Positions 1 through 7,718 of a stretch of DNA of 64,000 nt are shown piece after piece. How positions within the stretch are numbered: the first letter of the stretch is position 1; each line of letters opens with the position of its first letter. The translations under genes were made by a program, and so were the position numbers. Below the pieces are notes generated by a model that ran no database searches, was not told where the DNA came from, and saw only the letters and a program-made list of their open reading frames with translations. The DNA is from Mesorhizobium qingshengii (GTDB lineage: Bacteria > Pseudomonadota > Alphaproteobacteria > Rhizobiales > Rhizobiaceae), in the NCBI RefSeq assembly GCF_027563465.1, contig NZ_JAPFQA010000001.1, positions 186,001 through 250,000 of the forward strand. The letters are read 5' to 3'.

Positions 1-1
1 C

Positions 2-382
2 GCCATCGGTATTGTCGGTACCGGAATGCTTGCCGTCCCCGTGCTTGCGGGCTCCGCCGCCTATGCTGTTGCGGAGATGTTTCGGTGGCCCGAAGGCCTG
101 GACCGGCGCCCGCAGGACGCCAAGGCCTTCTACGGCGTCATCGCGCTGGCAACGCTGGGTGGGGTGACCCTGACTTTCGTGGGCCTGGATCCCATCAGGG
201 CCCTCTATTGGAGCGCTGTCGTCAACGGAATACTAGCGGCGCCGCTGATGGCAATCATGATGATGATCGCTATGAACCCGCGGATTATGGGTCACCTTAC
301 ATTGCCGCGCTGGATGGTTTTCGGTGGCGTGCTTGCCACGGCGGTGATGGCTTTGGCCTCAATTGGCTTTTTCGTGCTGTGA
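2..382 (+). CDS. Nramp-family divalent metal ion transporter, C-terminal part
   Basis: The reading frame is open at the left window edge, so the gene begins upstream; the first visible residues run straight into GIVGTGMLAVPVLAGSAAY. The visible 126 or so residues hold about three hydrophobic segments, and the pattern of an NxxxAxPL-like stretch followed by MMMIAMNPRIMG is typical of the last membrane helices of Nramp/MntH transporters. These move Mn(II), Fe(II) or related ions into the cytoplasm with protons. The internal ATG at 26 is not the true start. A CarS-like membrane protein gene follows 60 bp downstream on the same strand. Family assignment is by recognition of the C-terminal pattern only; substrate cannot be judged. 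Confidence 0.72.
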   Translation, partial: AIGIVGTGMLAVPVLAGSAAYAVAEMFRWPEGLDRRPQDAKAFYGVIALATLGGVTLTFVGLDPIRALYWSAVVNGILAAPLMAIMMMIAMNPRIMGHLTLPRWMVFGGVLATAVMALASIGFFVL

Positions 383-442
383 CCGACAGCCCGGCGCGCG
401 GTTTTCCGCAAGGACGCAGGACCCATGCCTATCGAGGGCACA

Positions 443-940
443 ATGACTGAGCTTCATCTCTGGCCGATTGTTCAGTGCCTCATCTTGCTGACTCTCGCCA
501 ACGGCGTACCTGTCATCGCCAAGAAAATGCTTGGCGAGTGGCTCTCGTGGCCGATCGATGGTGGTCGGCTTTTCTGGGACGGACAGCCCCTCCTGGGTCG
601 GTCAAAGACCCTTCGCGGTCTCGTGCTCGCCATCGTGGCGGCTGGGATAGGCGGCCCCCTTGTGGGGCTCGACACTGCAATTGGAGTGCTCATCGGCTTC
701 ACCGCCATGGCCGGCGACATGCTGTCGAGCTTCATCAAACGTCGCATGCGCCTGGCTCCGAGCGCCGAGTCGCCAGGCTTCGATCAGGTGCCGGAATCTC
801 TGTTGCCTTTCCTGGCGGTCAGGAACCTCGTGGGATTTTCGGTTTGGGACATTCTGATCGGTGTCGGCGCGTTCTGGATTGGCGAACTCTTGGTCTCCCG
901 GCTTCTCTACATGCTGCGCATCAGGGACAGACCTTACTGA
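443..940 (+). CDS. CarS/DUF46-like integral membrane protein (CDP-archaeol synthase family)
   Basis: About 165 residues with four to five hydrophobic segments. The motif QPLLGRSKTLRG and, further on, GFTAMAGDMLSSFIKRR are the conserved cytoplasmic loops of the CarS-like family, whose archaeal members transfer CMP to unsaturated archaeal lipids; bacterial members are related to CDP-diglyceride synthases and their substrate is not established. I prefer the ATG at 443, preceded by a purine-rich stretch, because family members start close to the first helix; an in-frame ATG at 425 would add six residues. The 3' end overlaps by a few bases the end of the convergent metallophosphoesterase pseudogene. 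Confidence 0.68.
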   Translation: MTELHLWPIVQCLILLTLANGVPVIAKKMLGEWLSWPIDGGRLFWDGQPLLGRSKTLRGLVLAIVAAGIGGPLVGLDTAIGVLIGFTAMAGDMLSSFIKRRMRLAPSAESPGFDQVPESLLPFLAVRNLVGFSVWDILIGVGAFWIGELLVSRLLYMLRIRDRPY

Positions 941-1880
941 TCCCTGCGGGCCAGATGGTGCAGTGTGATCTCGGGAAGGCAGTTCAGCCGTACCGCGACG
1001 ACACTCGAGCCGGCGCCAACCGATGTGTAACCACTCATGCCATGATACATCCACGCGCCGGCGCCCATCGTCCGCGGGAGCTTCGAATCCAGGGTGATCG
1101 GAATTCCCCCCGGCAGGCAGATCTGGCCGCCATGGGTGTGACCTGCGAGCATCACGTCGAATCCTGCGTGAGCTGTCTGGCGATAGATCTCGGGAGTATG
1201 CGAGAGCAGGATCGAAAAGGCGTCGGCGGGCACATCGGCAGCCGCCTTTTCGATATTGTCGACCCGGAAGAAATGCGCATCGTCAATTCCAGCGAGATAG
1301 ATGCGCTCTCCGCCCCGCTCGATCACTTCCAGTTCGTTCATCAGCATGCGAATGCCATGTCCTCCAGGGCGGGAACCATTCGAACCGTGTCGTGGTTACC
1401 GAGCACCCCGTATAGCGGCCCCTTGAGAGAGGCGCGCACGCGGGCGACGCCATCCATGGCGGCCTCGAAGGGACCGAAGGTCTTTGCGCGGAAATCGCCG
1501 GTCAGCACGCAAATGTCATAATCGAGATTCGCAACGAGTTCGGTGACGCGATCCATCGCCGGGCCGCTCATGTCAGTATGCAGATCGCTGAGGTGCAGGA
1601 TCCGGAATCCGTCGAAGCCGCGTGGCAAGGTTGCCGATGTGATTGTGTTGACGCGGAGTTGGACGTTTTCGGCATTGCGGCACCCGCGTCCATAGAGCCC
1701 GGTGAAGCGCAGCCCGTTGCGGATCACCGCATGGATCGAATACCAATTCTCCAGGTGAAAGAAGTTCAGGCCCTGGCCGAAGATTTGTGCTTCGTGGTCG
1801 TCTTCTATGCCCAGACGCTGCCTTGCATGGATCCGGCCAAGGCGTGCGTCCAACCTGAGGCTGATGTCAGTCATCGGCAT
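934..1880 (-). pseudogene. Metallophosphoesterase, split by a single-base frameshift
   Basis: Two minus-strand open frames together make one calcineurin-like phosphoesterase. The first (start near 1880 or 1874) carries HLSDLHTD, LTGDF and GNHD, which are the metal-binding blocks I-III; the second (from about 1347) carries LLSHTPE and GHTHGGQICLPGG, the last two blocks. They join at about 1350-1356, where ALEDM is followed in one frame by AFAC and a stop and in the other by IRMLMNELEV. Restoring one G in the ATGGC stretch gives ALEDMGIRMLMNE and a single protein of about 315 residues. Every catalytic motif is present, so this is either a recent inactivation or a sequencing error. Membrane-associated family members often act on lipid or nucleotide pyrophosphates. 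Confidence 0.82.
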
Positions 1881-1966
1881 CCCGAACCAAGTTGATTGGC
1901 GCCTCCGAGGCGTACCAATCCATCGCACATGCAAGTCATTTTGGCGATCTTCGCGGCTGCCTAAAT

Positions 1967-2365
1967 CTAATGCTGCAGCGTTTCGATGTAACCTGTCAGG
2001 TTGTGGATGCGTTCTGTGGTTACCACTTCGCCGCCACTTGGGCCGTAGGTTTTTGCGTCATCCTCAAGGAATTGACGACCCCAGACCGGCATCTCGCGGT
2101 CGCCATGGCTTGGTATGGCGTACCGGCCGTCGATGGTCGCGAAGACCCTCGAATAGGGAAACGTCCCGCCATTGCGTTCGGAAAGGTGCGTCAGGTCGGC
2201 CGGACGCTTGATCAGTAGGTCGCGCAAGGGTCCGTCGCCCTTGCCATCGACGCCGTGACAGACGGCGCAGGAGTTCAGATATTCTGCCTGGCCGTAACTC
2301 ATTTCCTGCGCCCTGGACGCCTGGCAGGCCATAGTCGCGAGAGCTAGTGCGATCAGGAGTCTCAT
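1967..2365 (-). CDS. Exported c-type cytochrome, single haem
   Basis: The product (132 residues from the ATG at 2365) starts with a classical signal peptide, MRLLIALALATMACQASRAQ, then has one haem-attachment motif, SCAVCHG, near residue 33. A Met in DREMPVWGRQF about 50 residues later is a good candidate for the sixth haem ligand. The length and motif spacing fit a class I mono-haem cytochrome c acting in the periplasm as an electron carrier. A longer upstream start exists but would place the signal peptide internally. A perfect FNR/FixK-type box lies 54 bp upstream of this start, shared with the divergent universal stress protein gene, so induction at low oxygen is likely. Confidence 0.85.
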   Translation of the reverse strand: MRLLIALALATMACQASRAQEMSYGQAEYLNSCAVCHGVDGKGDGPLRDLLIKRPADLTHLSERNGGTFPYSRVFATIDGRYAIPSHGDREMPVWGRQFLEDDAKTYGPSGGEVVTTERIHNLTGYIETLQH

Positions 2366-2418
2366 CTGCTCATCCACCGGTTGATGGGTTGAGCGTACCG
2401 TGTCAACCCGCACGCATG

Positions 2419-2432
2419 TTGATCCGGATCAA
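2419..2432. promoter_or_regulatory. FNR/FixK-type box TTGATCCGGATCAA
   Basis: A perfect palindromic TTGAT-N4-ATCAA site between two divergent genes. Its centre is about 60 bp from the cytochrome c start and about 104 bp from the stress protein start. A class II activator centred at -41.5 would give a leader of about 20 nt for the cytochrome gene. Confidence 0.8.
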
Positions 2433-2529
2433 TTGGGCCACGGCGGGGCCTTTGATTCAGCGCAATGAGCATGCCGAACCGTCCGGTTATGGTTGCATGA
2501 AGTTTGACACAAGATCGGGAGCAGCCGCC

Positions 2530-3366
2530 ATGGCTTTCAGGACGATACTTACGGTTACGGGACCGTATATGGGTGACGGCGATCTCAAACTCGCTGCTGA
2601 CCTTTGCGACGAAATCGGCGCCCATCTTGCTGTTCTTGTCGTTGCCATCGCCGCGCCGCCGCCAGTCGGAGAGTATGCGGCAGTCGTCTCGGAAGACTGG
2701 CTGAAGGAGCGGCAGGCCGATGAGAAGCTCCTGGAGAAGCGAGTCGCCGCCGTGTCGGCTTTTCTCGCCAACCGCGCGCTTTCGGCCGATGTCTCCAGCG
2801 AATATCCGGAGGTCGGCTCGGCTGACGAACGAATTGGCCGTCGTGCACGCTACGCCGACATTACGGTGATCGGACCGGAGTTGCTCGCTGGCGAGACGCT
2901 GAAGAGCAAGGTGATCGAGGGCGCCTTGTTTTCATCCGGCAGGCCGCTGCTGATCGTTCCCCGAGGGACGCGGCCGACGCTGAAGCCGAAGCGGGTGCTG
3001 GTTGCGTGGGACGCTCGCCTCGAATCATCGCGCGCCCTCCGTGAATCGCTCGGCATGTTGACAGCCGCCGACGATGTGCGCCTCGTCATGGTCGATCCGG
3101 TGGAGGACGAACACCACCACGGCCAGGAACCCGGGGCCGATGCCGCCGCCTATCTCGCGCGGCATGGCGTGAAGGTCACGGTCGACCGGTTGCCGAGTTC
3201 AAACCATTCCGTCGCTGACGTTCTTCGCCAGCACGCGGTCGACGGCGGCGCCGAGTTGATGGTGATGGGCGCCTATGGTCATTCGCGGTTGCGCGAGCGG
3301 ATCTTCGGTGGCGTCACCAAATCGATGCTCGAGGATCAGTCGCTGCCGGTCTTGATGGCGCGATGA
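2530..3366 (+). CDS. Universal stress protein, tandem UspA domains
   Basis: The start at 2530 (MAFRTILTV) is chosen because UspA domains begin with this beta-strand; the open frame extends further upstream without similarity. The 278 residues hold two Usp domains, roughly 1-145 and 150-278. The C-terminal domain carries the ATP-binding type ending GAYGHSRLRERIFGGVT. Tandem Usp proteins of this length are cytosolic stress proteins whose biochemical role is poorly defined. Two paralogues of the same architecture lie at 16687-17511 and 18212-19033. The FNR/FixK box at 2419 is about 100 bp upstream. The gene is convergent with the phosphoribosyltransferase. Confidence 0.87.
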   Translation: MAFRTILTVTGPYMGDGDLKLAADLCDEIGAHLAVLVVAIAAPPPVGEYAAVVSEDWLKERQADEKLLEKRVAAVSAFLANRALSADVSSEYPEVGSADERIGRRARYADITVIGPELLAGETLKSKVIEGALFSSGRPLLIVPRGTRPTLKPKRVLVAWDARLESSRALRESLGMLTAADDVRLVMVDPVEDEHHHGQEPGADAAAYLARHGVKVTVDRLPSSNHSVADVLRQHAVDGGAELMVMGAYGHSRLRERIFGGVTKSMLEDQSLPVLMAR

Positions 3367-3438
3367 AGCACGGCCAGCAGTTTTAGCTCAGGGGCTCCAG
3401 TCAATCGACATGCTTGCTCAAGATCGACCCGGAGCAAT

Positions 3439-4131
3439 TCAGGCTGTGCCGGGCTCGGTCTTCCGCCGAATTGTTCGCTGACCCGCGCGGTGTTCTTGCC
3501 TGGCTTCGGCGAGTGCGTCCGTGACTTCGTCATCGGTAAGCTGTGGGAAGCTGCGGTAGTGGTAACCGAGGGCGTGGAAATGCGCCGGTTGGCTGAGGCA
3601 CACGATCAAGTCCGCCTCCTGGGCGAGCTCGGCCAATACGTCCGGCGGCGCTACGGGGATTGCCACAACGACCTCCCGGGGCGAGCGCCTTTTAAGGGCA
3701 CGGATCGCAACCTTCATCGTTGTCCCCGTTGCGACACCGTCATCCACGATGATTGCCGTCTTTCCGGTGATCGATAGAGGTGCGCGCTCGCCCCGATAGA
3801 CGAGCCGGCGCCGTTCCAGTTCCGGGCGCTCCTTCGCGATCAAGACGCGGAGTTCATCATCGTCGAGCGCATAGGCCTCGACGATCTCGCGGTTCAGAAC
3901 GATGTCCGGTGGGTTGCCATCGACGATCGCTGCGACCGCCAGTTCGGGATTTCCCGGCGCACCCACCTTGCGCACGATAATCAGATCGAGTGGAGCTTTC
4001 AGGGCCTTGGCCACTTCCGCGGCGACGGGGACACCCCCTCGCGGCAAGGCGAGGACGACCGGCTGAAGCAAACCGAGTTTCCCGACCTCGACACCAAGTC
4101 TTTTCCCAGCCTCTTGTCGATCGCGGAACAT
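3439..4131 (-). CDS. Phosphoribosyltransferase-domain protein
   Basis: The 230-residue protein has the PRPP-binding loop AIIVDDGVATGTT near residues 125-137 and the early LPRGGVPVAAEVAKAL motif that forms the pyrophosphate loop. This is the PRTase type I fold of the COG1926 kind, found in stress-related gene sets; the acceptor base is not known for most members. The start codon sits three bases after the stop of the DUF2267 gene, so the two form an operon expressed from the box at 4614. A PRPP synthase gene in the same island (10113-11093) could supply its substrate. The specific reaction is not predictable from sequence. Confidence 0.83.
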   Translation of the reverse strand: MFRDRQEAGKRLGVEVGKLGLLQPVVLALPRGGVPVAAEVAKALKAPLDLIIVRKVGAPGNPELAVAAIVDGNPPDIVLNREIVEAYALDDDELRVLIAKERPELERRRLVYRGERAPLSITGKTAIIVDDGVATGTTMKVAIRALKRRSPREVVVAIPVAPPDVLAELAQEADLIVCLSQPAHFHALGYHYRSFPQLTDDEVTDALAEARQEHRAGQRTIRRKTEPGTA

Positions 4132-4134
4132 CGG

Positions 4135-4560
4135 TCAATCCGTCGGCCAGAGCTGACGAAGCGACTTCTTCATCGAGTTCCGAACCTGGACGATCTCGCC
4201 ATGCGATATGTTGCGGTCGAGGATCTTGAAAACCGCTTTGATCGCCTGATCGATATCGACGTCGGGCTCATATCCGAAGCTGTTCCTGACACAAATCACG
4301 AAGTCGCTCTTCTTCCTTTCCCACGCCGGTGTGTCCGGCTTCCAGCCTTCGAAATATATGCCCCGGATGAGCGTCGGCAGTTGAGCTGAAAGGTCGGCCA
4401 TCTCCTCGGGCGACAGCCAGTCTCGCAACGTATGCAAGACGGATTTCAGGAAGCGGTAGGCGCTCTGCTCGCTCCAGCCCAGATCCTGGGCCAACTCGTT
4501 CACCCATTGCTGCGCCTGCTCGGCAGCGTGAGTGAATCCCGTAATTGAAGTGTGAGTCAT
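4135..4560 (-). CDS. DUF2267 domain protein
   Basis: A 141-residue soluble protein beginning MTHTSITGFTHAAEQAQQWV, followed by helices with the LGWSEQSAYRFLKSVLHTLRDWL and LSAQLPTLIRGIYFEGW patterns typical of DUF2267. The family is common in alphaproteobacteria, often beside stress proteins; its function is unknown. It is the first gene of a two-gene operon with the phosphoribosyltransferase. A near-perfect FNR/FixK box ends 54 bp upstream of the start codon, the same spacing as at several other genes in this island. Confidence 0.8.
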   Translation of the reverse strand: MTHTSITGFTHAAEQAQQWVNELAQDLGWSEQSAYRFLKSVLHTLRDWLSPEEMADLSAQLPTLIRGIYFEGWKPDTPAWERKKSDFVICVRNSFGYEPDVDIDQAIKAVFKILDRNISHGEIVQVRNSMKKSLRQLWPTD

Positions 4561-4613
4561 GCGATCGCTCCTTCAATCTGTTTGCCATTCTGGCCTCCGG
4601 AGCGATCTTCGCA

Positions 4614-4627
4614 TTGAGCAGGATCAA
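4614..4627. promoter_or_regulatory. Near-perfect FNR/FixK-type box TTGAGCAGGATCAA
   Basis: One mismatch (G in place of T/C at position 5) to TTGAY-N4-RTCAA. The distance to the DUF2267 start (54 bp) matches the spacing at perfect boxes elsewhere in the island, which is why I accept it. Confidence 0.6.
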
Positions 4628-4734
4628 ATCACCCTGGCGTGATCATGCCAGGCGAGCGGGCAGGGCGAGAGGTCGGAATGAACTGCGGCTCCTCGAAAAT
4701 CGAATCGCTTGTCTTGATTTGTGAGAAGATATTC

Positions 4735-5421
4735 CTACGTTTGGTTTGCCCATGTCCTCCCTTGACGTGGGTGAGCGATGGGCTGTCCTCCCTGACCCAT
4801 CGTGAGGCTGAGCCCGCTGCCACCTCCCTCCGGCAGCGGGCTTCCTTTTGTCGATGCGCATGATCGAAGCCGGTTGGACTCGATGGCAAGGTGATCCAGA
4901 CAGTGCGTGAAGTTGCCGACCACGGGTTCCCCTGGAGCGGACGCAATTTTGTAGGTTTGCATTTCGGTGTCCGAGTCCGAGCGAGCAAAACGCAACTCAT
5001 AAGTTCCGGAAAAAACTGCGTTGATGAAAGCCATGGCGAGGCGAGAATCTTGTGTCGTGGCCATGACTGTACCGTCGTCATAGACCTGGTAGTCCAGATG
5101 GCCCAGCGAGTTGAATGTCCGGGCGCTGAATGCAGCGTCTGAAATCCGCACTATTCGATATTTGCTGTTGGCCTCAAGGTCGGCCGCGGCCATGAGAAAG
5201 CCAGCCAGAACCGTCCCGTCGAATTTGTTGTAGCCAGCAAGCGCGATGAACTTGACGACTTCCCGCGATGGCGGATTGCTGACGTCGAGGATGATCTCGC
5301 AAACCTTGGCCTCTTCGCTCTCGTCGCTCCAATTGCTGTAGACCACCCCCGTCGGGAAGATCGCCGAGCCGGCTTGGGTGATGCCAAGCACAGCGGTCAG
5401 AAGGCGAAGTGCGACGAACAT
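4735..5421 (-). CDS. Hypothetical exported protein
   Basis: I do not recognise the family. The 228-residue frame begins with a hydrophobic segment (MFVALRLLTAVLGITQAGSA) that looks like a signal peptide. The middle (residues about 30-170) has well-mixed, protein-like composition, for example VCEIILDVSNP, TVLAGFLMAAADL and TYELRFARSD. The last 40 residues are low-complexity and read through a strong inverted repeat at 4812-4841, so the ancestral stop may have lain earlier. There is no obvious catalytic motif. It stands alone between the DUF2267 operon and the Spy-like gene on the same strand. Confidence 0.6.
   Translation of the reverse strand: MFVALRLLTAVLGITQAGSAIFPTGVVYSNWSDESEEAKVCEIILDVSNPPSREVVKFIALAGYNKFDGTVLAGFLMAAADLEANSKYRIVRISDAAFSARTFNSLGHLDYQVYDDGTVMATTQDSRLAMAFINAVFSGTYELRFARSDSDTEMQTYKIASAPGEPVVGNFTHCLDHLAIESNRLRSCASTKGSPLPEGGGSGLSLTMGQGGQPIAHPRQGRTWANQT
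4812..4841. repeat. Perfect 10-bp inverted repeat, terminator-like on the plus strand
   Basis: GCCCGCTGCC and GGCAGCGGGC flank a 10-base loop and are followed on the plus strand by TTCCTTTTG. It has the shape of an intrinsic terminator reading rightward, but no plus-strand gene precedes it, and it lies inside the 3' end of the hypothetical exported protein frame. Confidence 0.5.
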
Positions 5422-5484
5422 GCGCTCAGTTCCTCCGCGAATCCGGCTCAGTCAGCGTATTGCACGGCCAGGTTGCAGTAGAGG

Positions 5485-6042
5485 CTATCTAAACATCATA
5501 TCAGGACCGAAGCCGCCCGAGCGCCCCATGCCCATGCCCATCATCGGCAGCACAATGTCGTCAGCGGCCTGCTTCTGCTCATCGCTGAGCTTTGCGTATA
5601 GTTTTTCGACCGCTGCCCTGACGGCCTTTACCTGCTCCAGACGGGCTTCGAGATGGGTCTGTTGGTAGGCCAGTCTCTCGGGCAGGGGCTTCTTCAGGAA
5701 CTCACCGTCCTGGAATTGCTTGATCATGTCCTGCATCAACGCGTTGTGCGACTCGGCCGTGCTGCGGATAACGCCGGCAAGCTCGTCCCAGGAGGGCGTC
5801 TGCTCGTCGGTGATCTTCAACTCGGTTTTGAGGAATGCGAGGCGTCCGTCGATTCGATCGAGCATCTGGTCTGAATCATAACCGCCCATCGGGCCGGCCA
5901 TGCCCCACTGGCCCATCATCATTCGGCCGATCCCCCAGCGGGGCCACCAACCGGAATCTTTGTCTTCAGCCCCGGCCACAACAGGCATCGCGGCAACGGT
6001 CAGCATCAGGCCTGCCGCGAAAATATTGCGCAAATTGAACAT
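5485..6042 (-). CDS. Spy/CpxP-like periplasmic protein with LTxxQ-type motifs
   Basis: The start at 6042 gives 185 residues that open with a signal peptide (MFNLRNIFAAGLMLTVAAMP, cleavage probably after VVAGAE). A Gly/Met-rich stretch (MMMGQWGMAGPMGGY) precedes a helical region with LKITDEQTPSW and KLSDEQKQAADDIV, both variants of the LTxxQ motif of the Spy/CpxP family. Those proteins act in the periplasm as chaperones or metal-stress sensors. The tail (GMGMGRSGGFGPDMMF) is again Met/Gly-rich, which could bind copper. A perfect FNR/FixK box begins 64 bp upstream of the start. Confidence 0.8.
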   Translation of the reverse strand: MFNLRNIFAAGLMLTVAAMPVVAGAEDKDSGWWPRWGIGRMMMGQWGMAGPMGGYDSDQMLDRIDGRLAFLKTELKITDEQTPSWDELAGVIRSTAESHNALMQDMIKQFQDGEFLKKPLPERLAYQQTHLEARLEQVKAVRAAVEKLYAKLSDEQKQAADDIVLPMMGMGMGRSGGFGPDMMFR

Positions 6043-6105
6043 CGAGCATCTCCTTCCGGGCGAACTGCCAAATATCAAGGAGATCACACGGTGACGTTTG
6101 CGGCA

Positions 6106-6119
6106 TTGACCTGCATCAA
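6106..6119. promoter_or_regulatory. FNR/FixK-type box TTGACCTGCATCAA
   Basis: A perfect TTGAY-N4-RTCAA site whose near edge is 64 bp from the start of the Spy-like gene, giving a predicted leader of about 29 nt for a class II promoter. On the other side it could also drive the small plus-strand genes from about 6191 onward. Confidence 0.78.
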
Positions 6120-6332
6120 CGGGCGCCACCGCCAGGCGGCAACTGCCGGGGTTACGCCCATCTGGAGCATCCCTCGGGGGGAACTGACACATGCCGGCGG
6201 GATCAGACGCTGGCAGTTTGAAAGGTATCGAACCGCGGCAACCCCTGAATTTTTGTCGCGATACCTACAATCTGGCCGTGCTATGTTGGTCACAGACAAA
6301 CAGGGAAGCCGCTGCGGCTGCTTATGTGATGA

Positions 6333-6503
6333 GTGGATAAGCGGATCGCTCGCCTGAATATCGAGCATTTTCGACAGCTCCTGGCCGAGGAGCAGGGTGA
6401 GGTCAAGCGGAAGACCCTGCTTGATCTGCTCGCGAAGGAAGAGGAAAAGCTCAGAAAGATCGAGGCGGCTGAAAAGGGAAAAAGCGGGCATAACAACAAG
6501 TAG
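6333..6503 (+). CDS. Small conserved rhizobial-type helical protein (paralogue of 7415-7612)
   Basis: A 56-residue protein starting with GTG directly after two in-frame stops: VDKRIARLNIEHFRQLLAEE, then a charged helix containing KTLLDLLAKEEEKLRKIEAA and a Lys-rich tail. The pattern D-K/R-x-IAR-x-NI-x-HF-x-x-LLA-x-E recurs in the product of 7415-7612, so the two are paralogues. Composition predicts one long amphipathic helix, possibly a coiled coil. The function is unknown. A 49-codon open frame (6191-6340) overlaps its start and could couple its translation, since no strong ribosome-binding site is visible. The gene is too short for routine ORF length cut-offs. Confidence 0.62.
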   Translation: MDKRIARLNIEHFRQLLAEEQGEVKRKTLLDLLAKEEEKLRKIEAAEKGKSGHNNK

Positions 6504-6524
6504 ACGAACGCGCCGACATCGCCG

Positions 6525-6719
6525 CTAAACATCCTTGGTGGCAGGTTCCCATATCCGCCAATGAGTGGGTGAGACATCCACCCGTTCCTTTGTGGCTGAC
6601 TTGGTCCAGCCCGTCAGTACACGCCTGCAGGGAAAGACGAGCGCGTGGGGGCCGTCCCCATCTATGACGGCCAATTCCAAATCTCGATCGAAGGGGGCAT
6701 TCGATATCGGTTGCCACAT
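6525..6719 (-). CDS. Small conserved hypothetical protein
   Basis: From the ATG at 6719 the product is 64 residues: MWQPISNAPFDRDLELAVID, then DGPHALVFPCRRVLTGW and a C-terminal THWRIWEPA. I recognise this as a small protein type that recurs in rhizobial genomes, with the WxPISxAPFDRDLELAV opening; its function is unknown. The longer open frame upstream is Arg/Pro-rich and looks non-coding, so the internal start is chosen. It lies tail to tail with the small plus-strand gene ending at 6503. Confidence 0.65.
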   Translation of the reverse strand: MWQPISNAPFDRDLELAVIDGDGPHALVFPCRRVLTGWTKSATKERVDVSPTHWRIWEPATKDV

Positions 6720-7194
6720 GGATTCACCTTGGGGCGGAAAGGCAATGTCATCCTTGACGCAGGTCAAATCCGACGACCGGTCGTCTCGCGTGCCGGGCAC
6801 GGGAATGCCTTCCGGACGGCGATTGGCAATGCGACGATCGGCAATCGGGTTCACCGCTCTTGGGTCGCCACGTTCCGCAGGGTTTGCCATTTCGTGATCT
6901 CGCTGCTGCGCAGGCTCGGCACTTTGATTGTGCCTTCTGCTCGGGAGGTGGGGAGGCACGGAAAGACGGTCTCGATGGTGAAGGCGATGTCACCAGGATC
7001 GATACGACAATCTGCCTCTGCTTGTGAGATCAATGACGCAATATCCGGAATTGCGAAATCCGGTTTGGTCCTTATGGGATTCCACCTAGACGGCCGCGGC
7101 CCCGCGAAGACAGTTCGCATCGCTGTGATCCACAGGACGGGCGGTTGAAGGGACTCCGGAAGTCTCGTTGGGATGATCTCCTGCAATCGGCTCG
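6720..7194. other. Stretch with no recognised gene
   Basis: About 475 bp between the small gene at 6525-6719 and the response-regulator remnant. Open frames on both strands are Arg/Ser-rich and show no family pattern. The minus strand may contain further decayed sequence, since it continues the reading of the FixJ-like remnant without a clear boundary. Confidence 0.5.
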
Positions 7195-7336
7195 GGCTTC
7201 CGGATCTCCCTTGTCTGCGAACTCCAGAGCCATCGCTACCCGCACCAGTTCGGGCAAGTTGCTCGCTTGCTGACGTAGCGCGGTGAACTTCGACTGTCCG
7301 CGGACGGATGTTCAGGTCATGGGCAGTCGTAGGCAC
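7195..7336 (-). pseudogene. Remnant of a FixJ/NarL-type response regulator (HTH end only)
   Basis: One minus-strand frame encodes HDLNIRPRTVEVHRA, which matches the recognition helix of FixJ-family regulators (LNISPRTVEVHRARVMEK). After a gap of a few codons a different frame continues with SNLPELVRVAMALEF, the expected last helix. The intervening residues are lost and the frames disagree, so this is a decayed 3' fragment; no receiver domain is visible upstream. It is the only trace of an oxygen-type two-component regulator in the window and lies inside the island of FNR/FixK boxes. Confidence 0.66.
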
Positions 7337-7414
7337 CAGTGGACATCGATCTGATTCAAAAATAGCTTAGAACGGACTTGGACTCGGGTGTAGAGTGCCG
7401 TCTTGGGAGATGTC

Positions 7415-7612
7415 ATGGACCGGTTCATTGCGCGCGCCAACATCGCCCATTTCCAGGATTTGCTCGCACGCGAGACCGATCCGGGACAGCGGCGCGTCAT
7501 CGAAGGCTTGTTGGCGTTGGAGCGGAAGAAGCTCGAGGTCGCCGAAAGCCAGGCACGCGATCAGTCCCGCGGACCTGGCAACCTGGGAAATATTGCCAAA
7601 CCATCACGCTGA
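7415..7612 (+). CDS. Small conserved rhizobial-type helical protein (paralogue of 6333-6503)
   Basis: The start at 7415 follows a clear ribosome-binding site (GGGAG, 6 nt spacing). The 65 residues begin MDRFIARANIAHFQDLLARE and continue through an amphipathic helix with GLLALERKKLEVAESQ to a polar tail. The first 40 residues align with the product of 6333-6503. The function is unknown. A degenerate FNR/FixK-like site (TCGATCTGATTCAA, 7346-7359, two mismatches) sits exactly where a class II activator would be expected, but this is weak evidence on its own. Confidence 0.66.
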   Translation: MDRFIARANIAHFQDLLARETDPGQRRVIEGLLALERKKLEVAESQARDQSRGPGNLGNIAKPSR

Positions 7613-7718
7613 TATGGAGTGCGGCAATACGCCCCGAGGTGGAAACGTTGCCCATTTCGTGGCCCGGCTTGGGTCCCCGATAAACGCAGCTCGGCAAACT
7701 GCCTTCTCTTGAACAGTC

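Noticed and set aside
475-1521. A 348-codon plus-strand open frame
   Set aside because: It spans the CarS-like gene in another frame and the antisense of the phosphoesterase pseudogene; Arg-rich translation without pattern.
2452-2465. Second FNR-like sequence TTGATTCAGCGCAA near 2452
   Set aside because: The right half is too degenerate (CGCAA); the perfect site at 2419 is sufficient.
6191-6340. A 49-codon plus-strand frame overlapping the small gene at 6333
   Set aside because: Start distance from the box at 6106 is plausible, but there is no ribosome-binding site or recognisable composition; mentioned only as a possible coupling leader.
7346-7359. Degenerate FNR-like site TCGATCTGATTCAA
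   Set aside because: Two mismatches; position before the small gene at 7415 is right, but the sequence match is too weak to list as a site.
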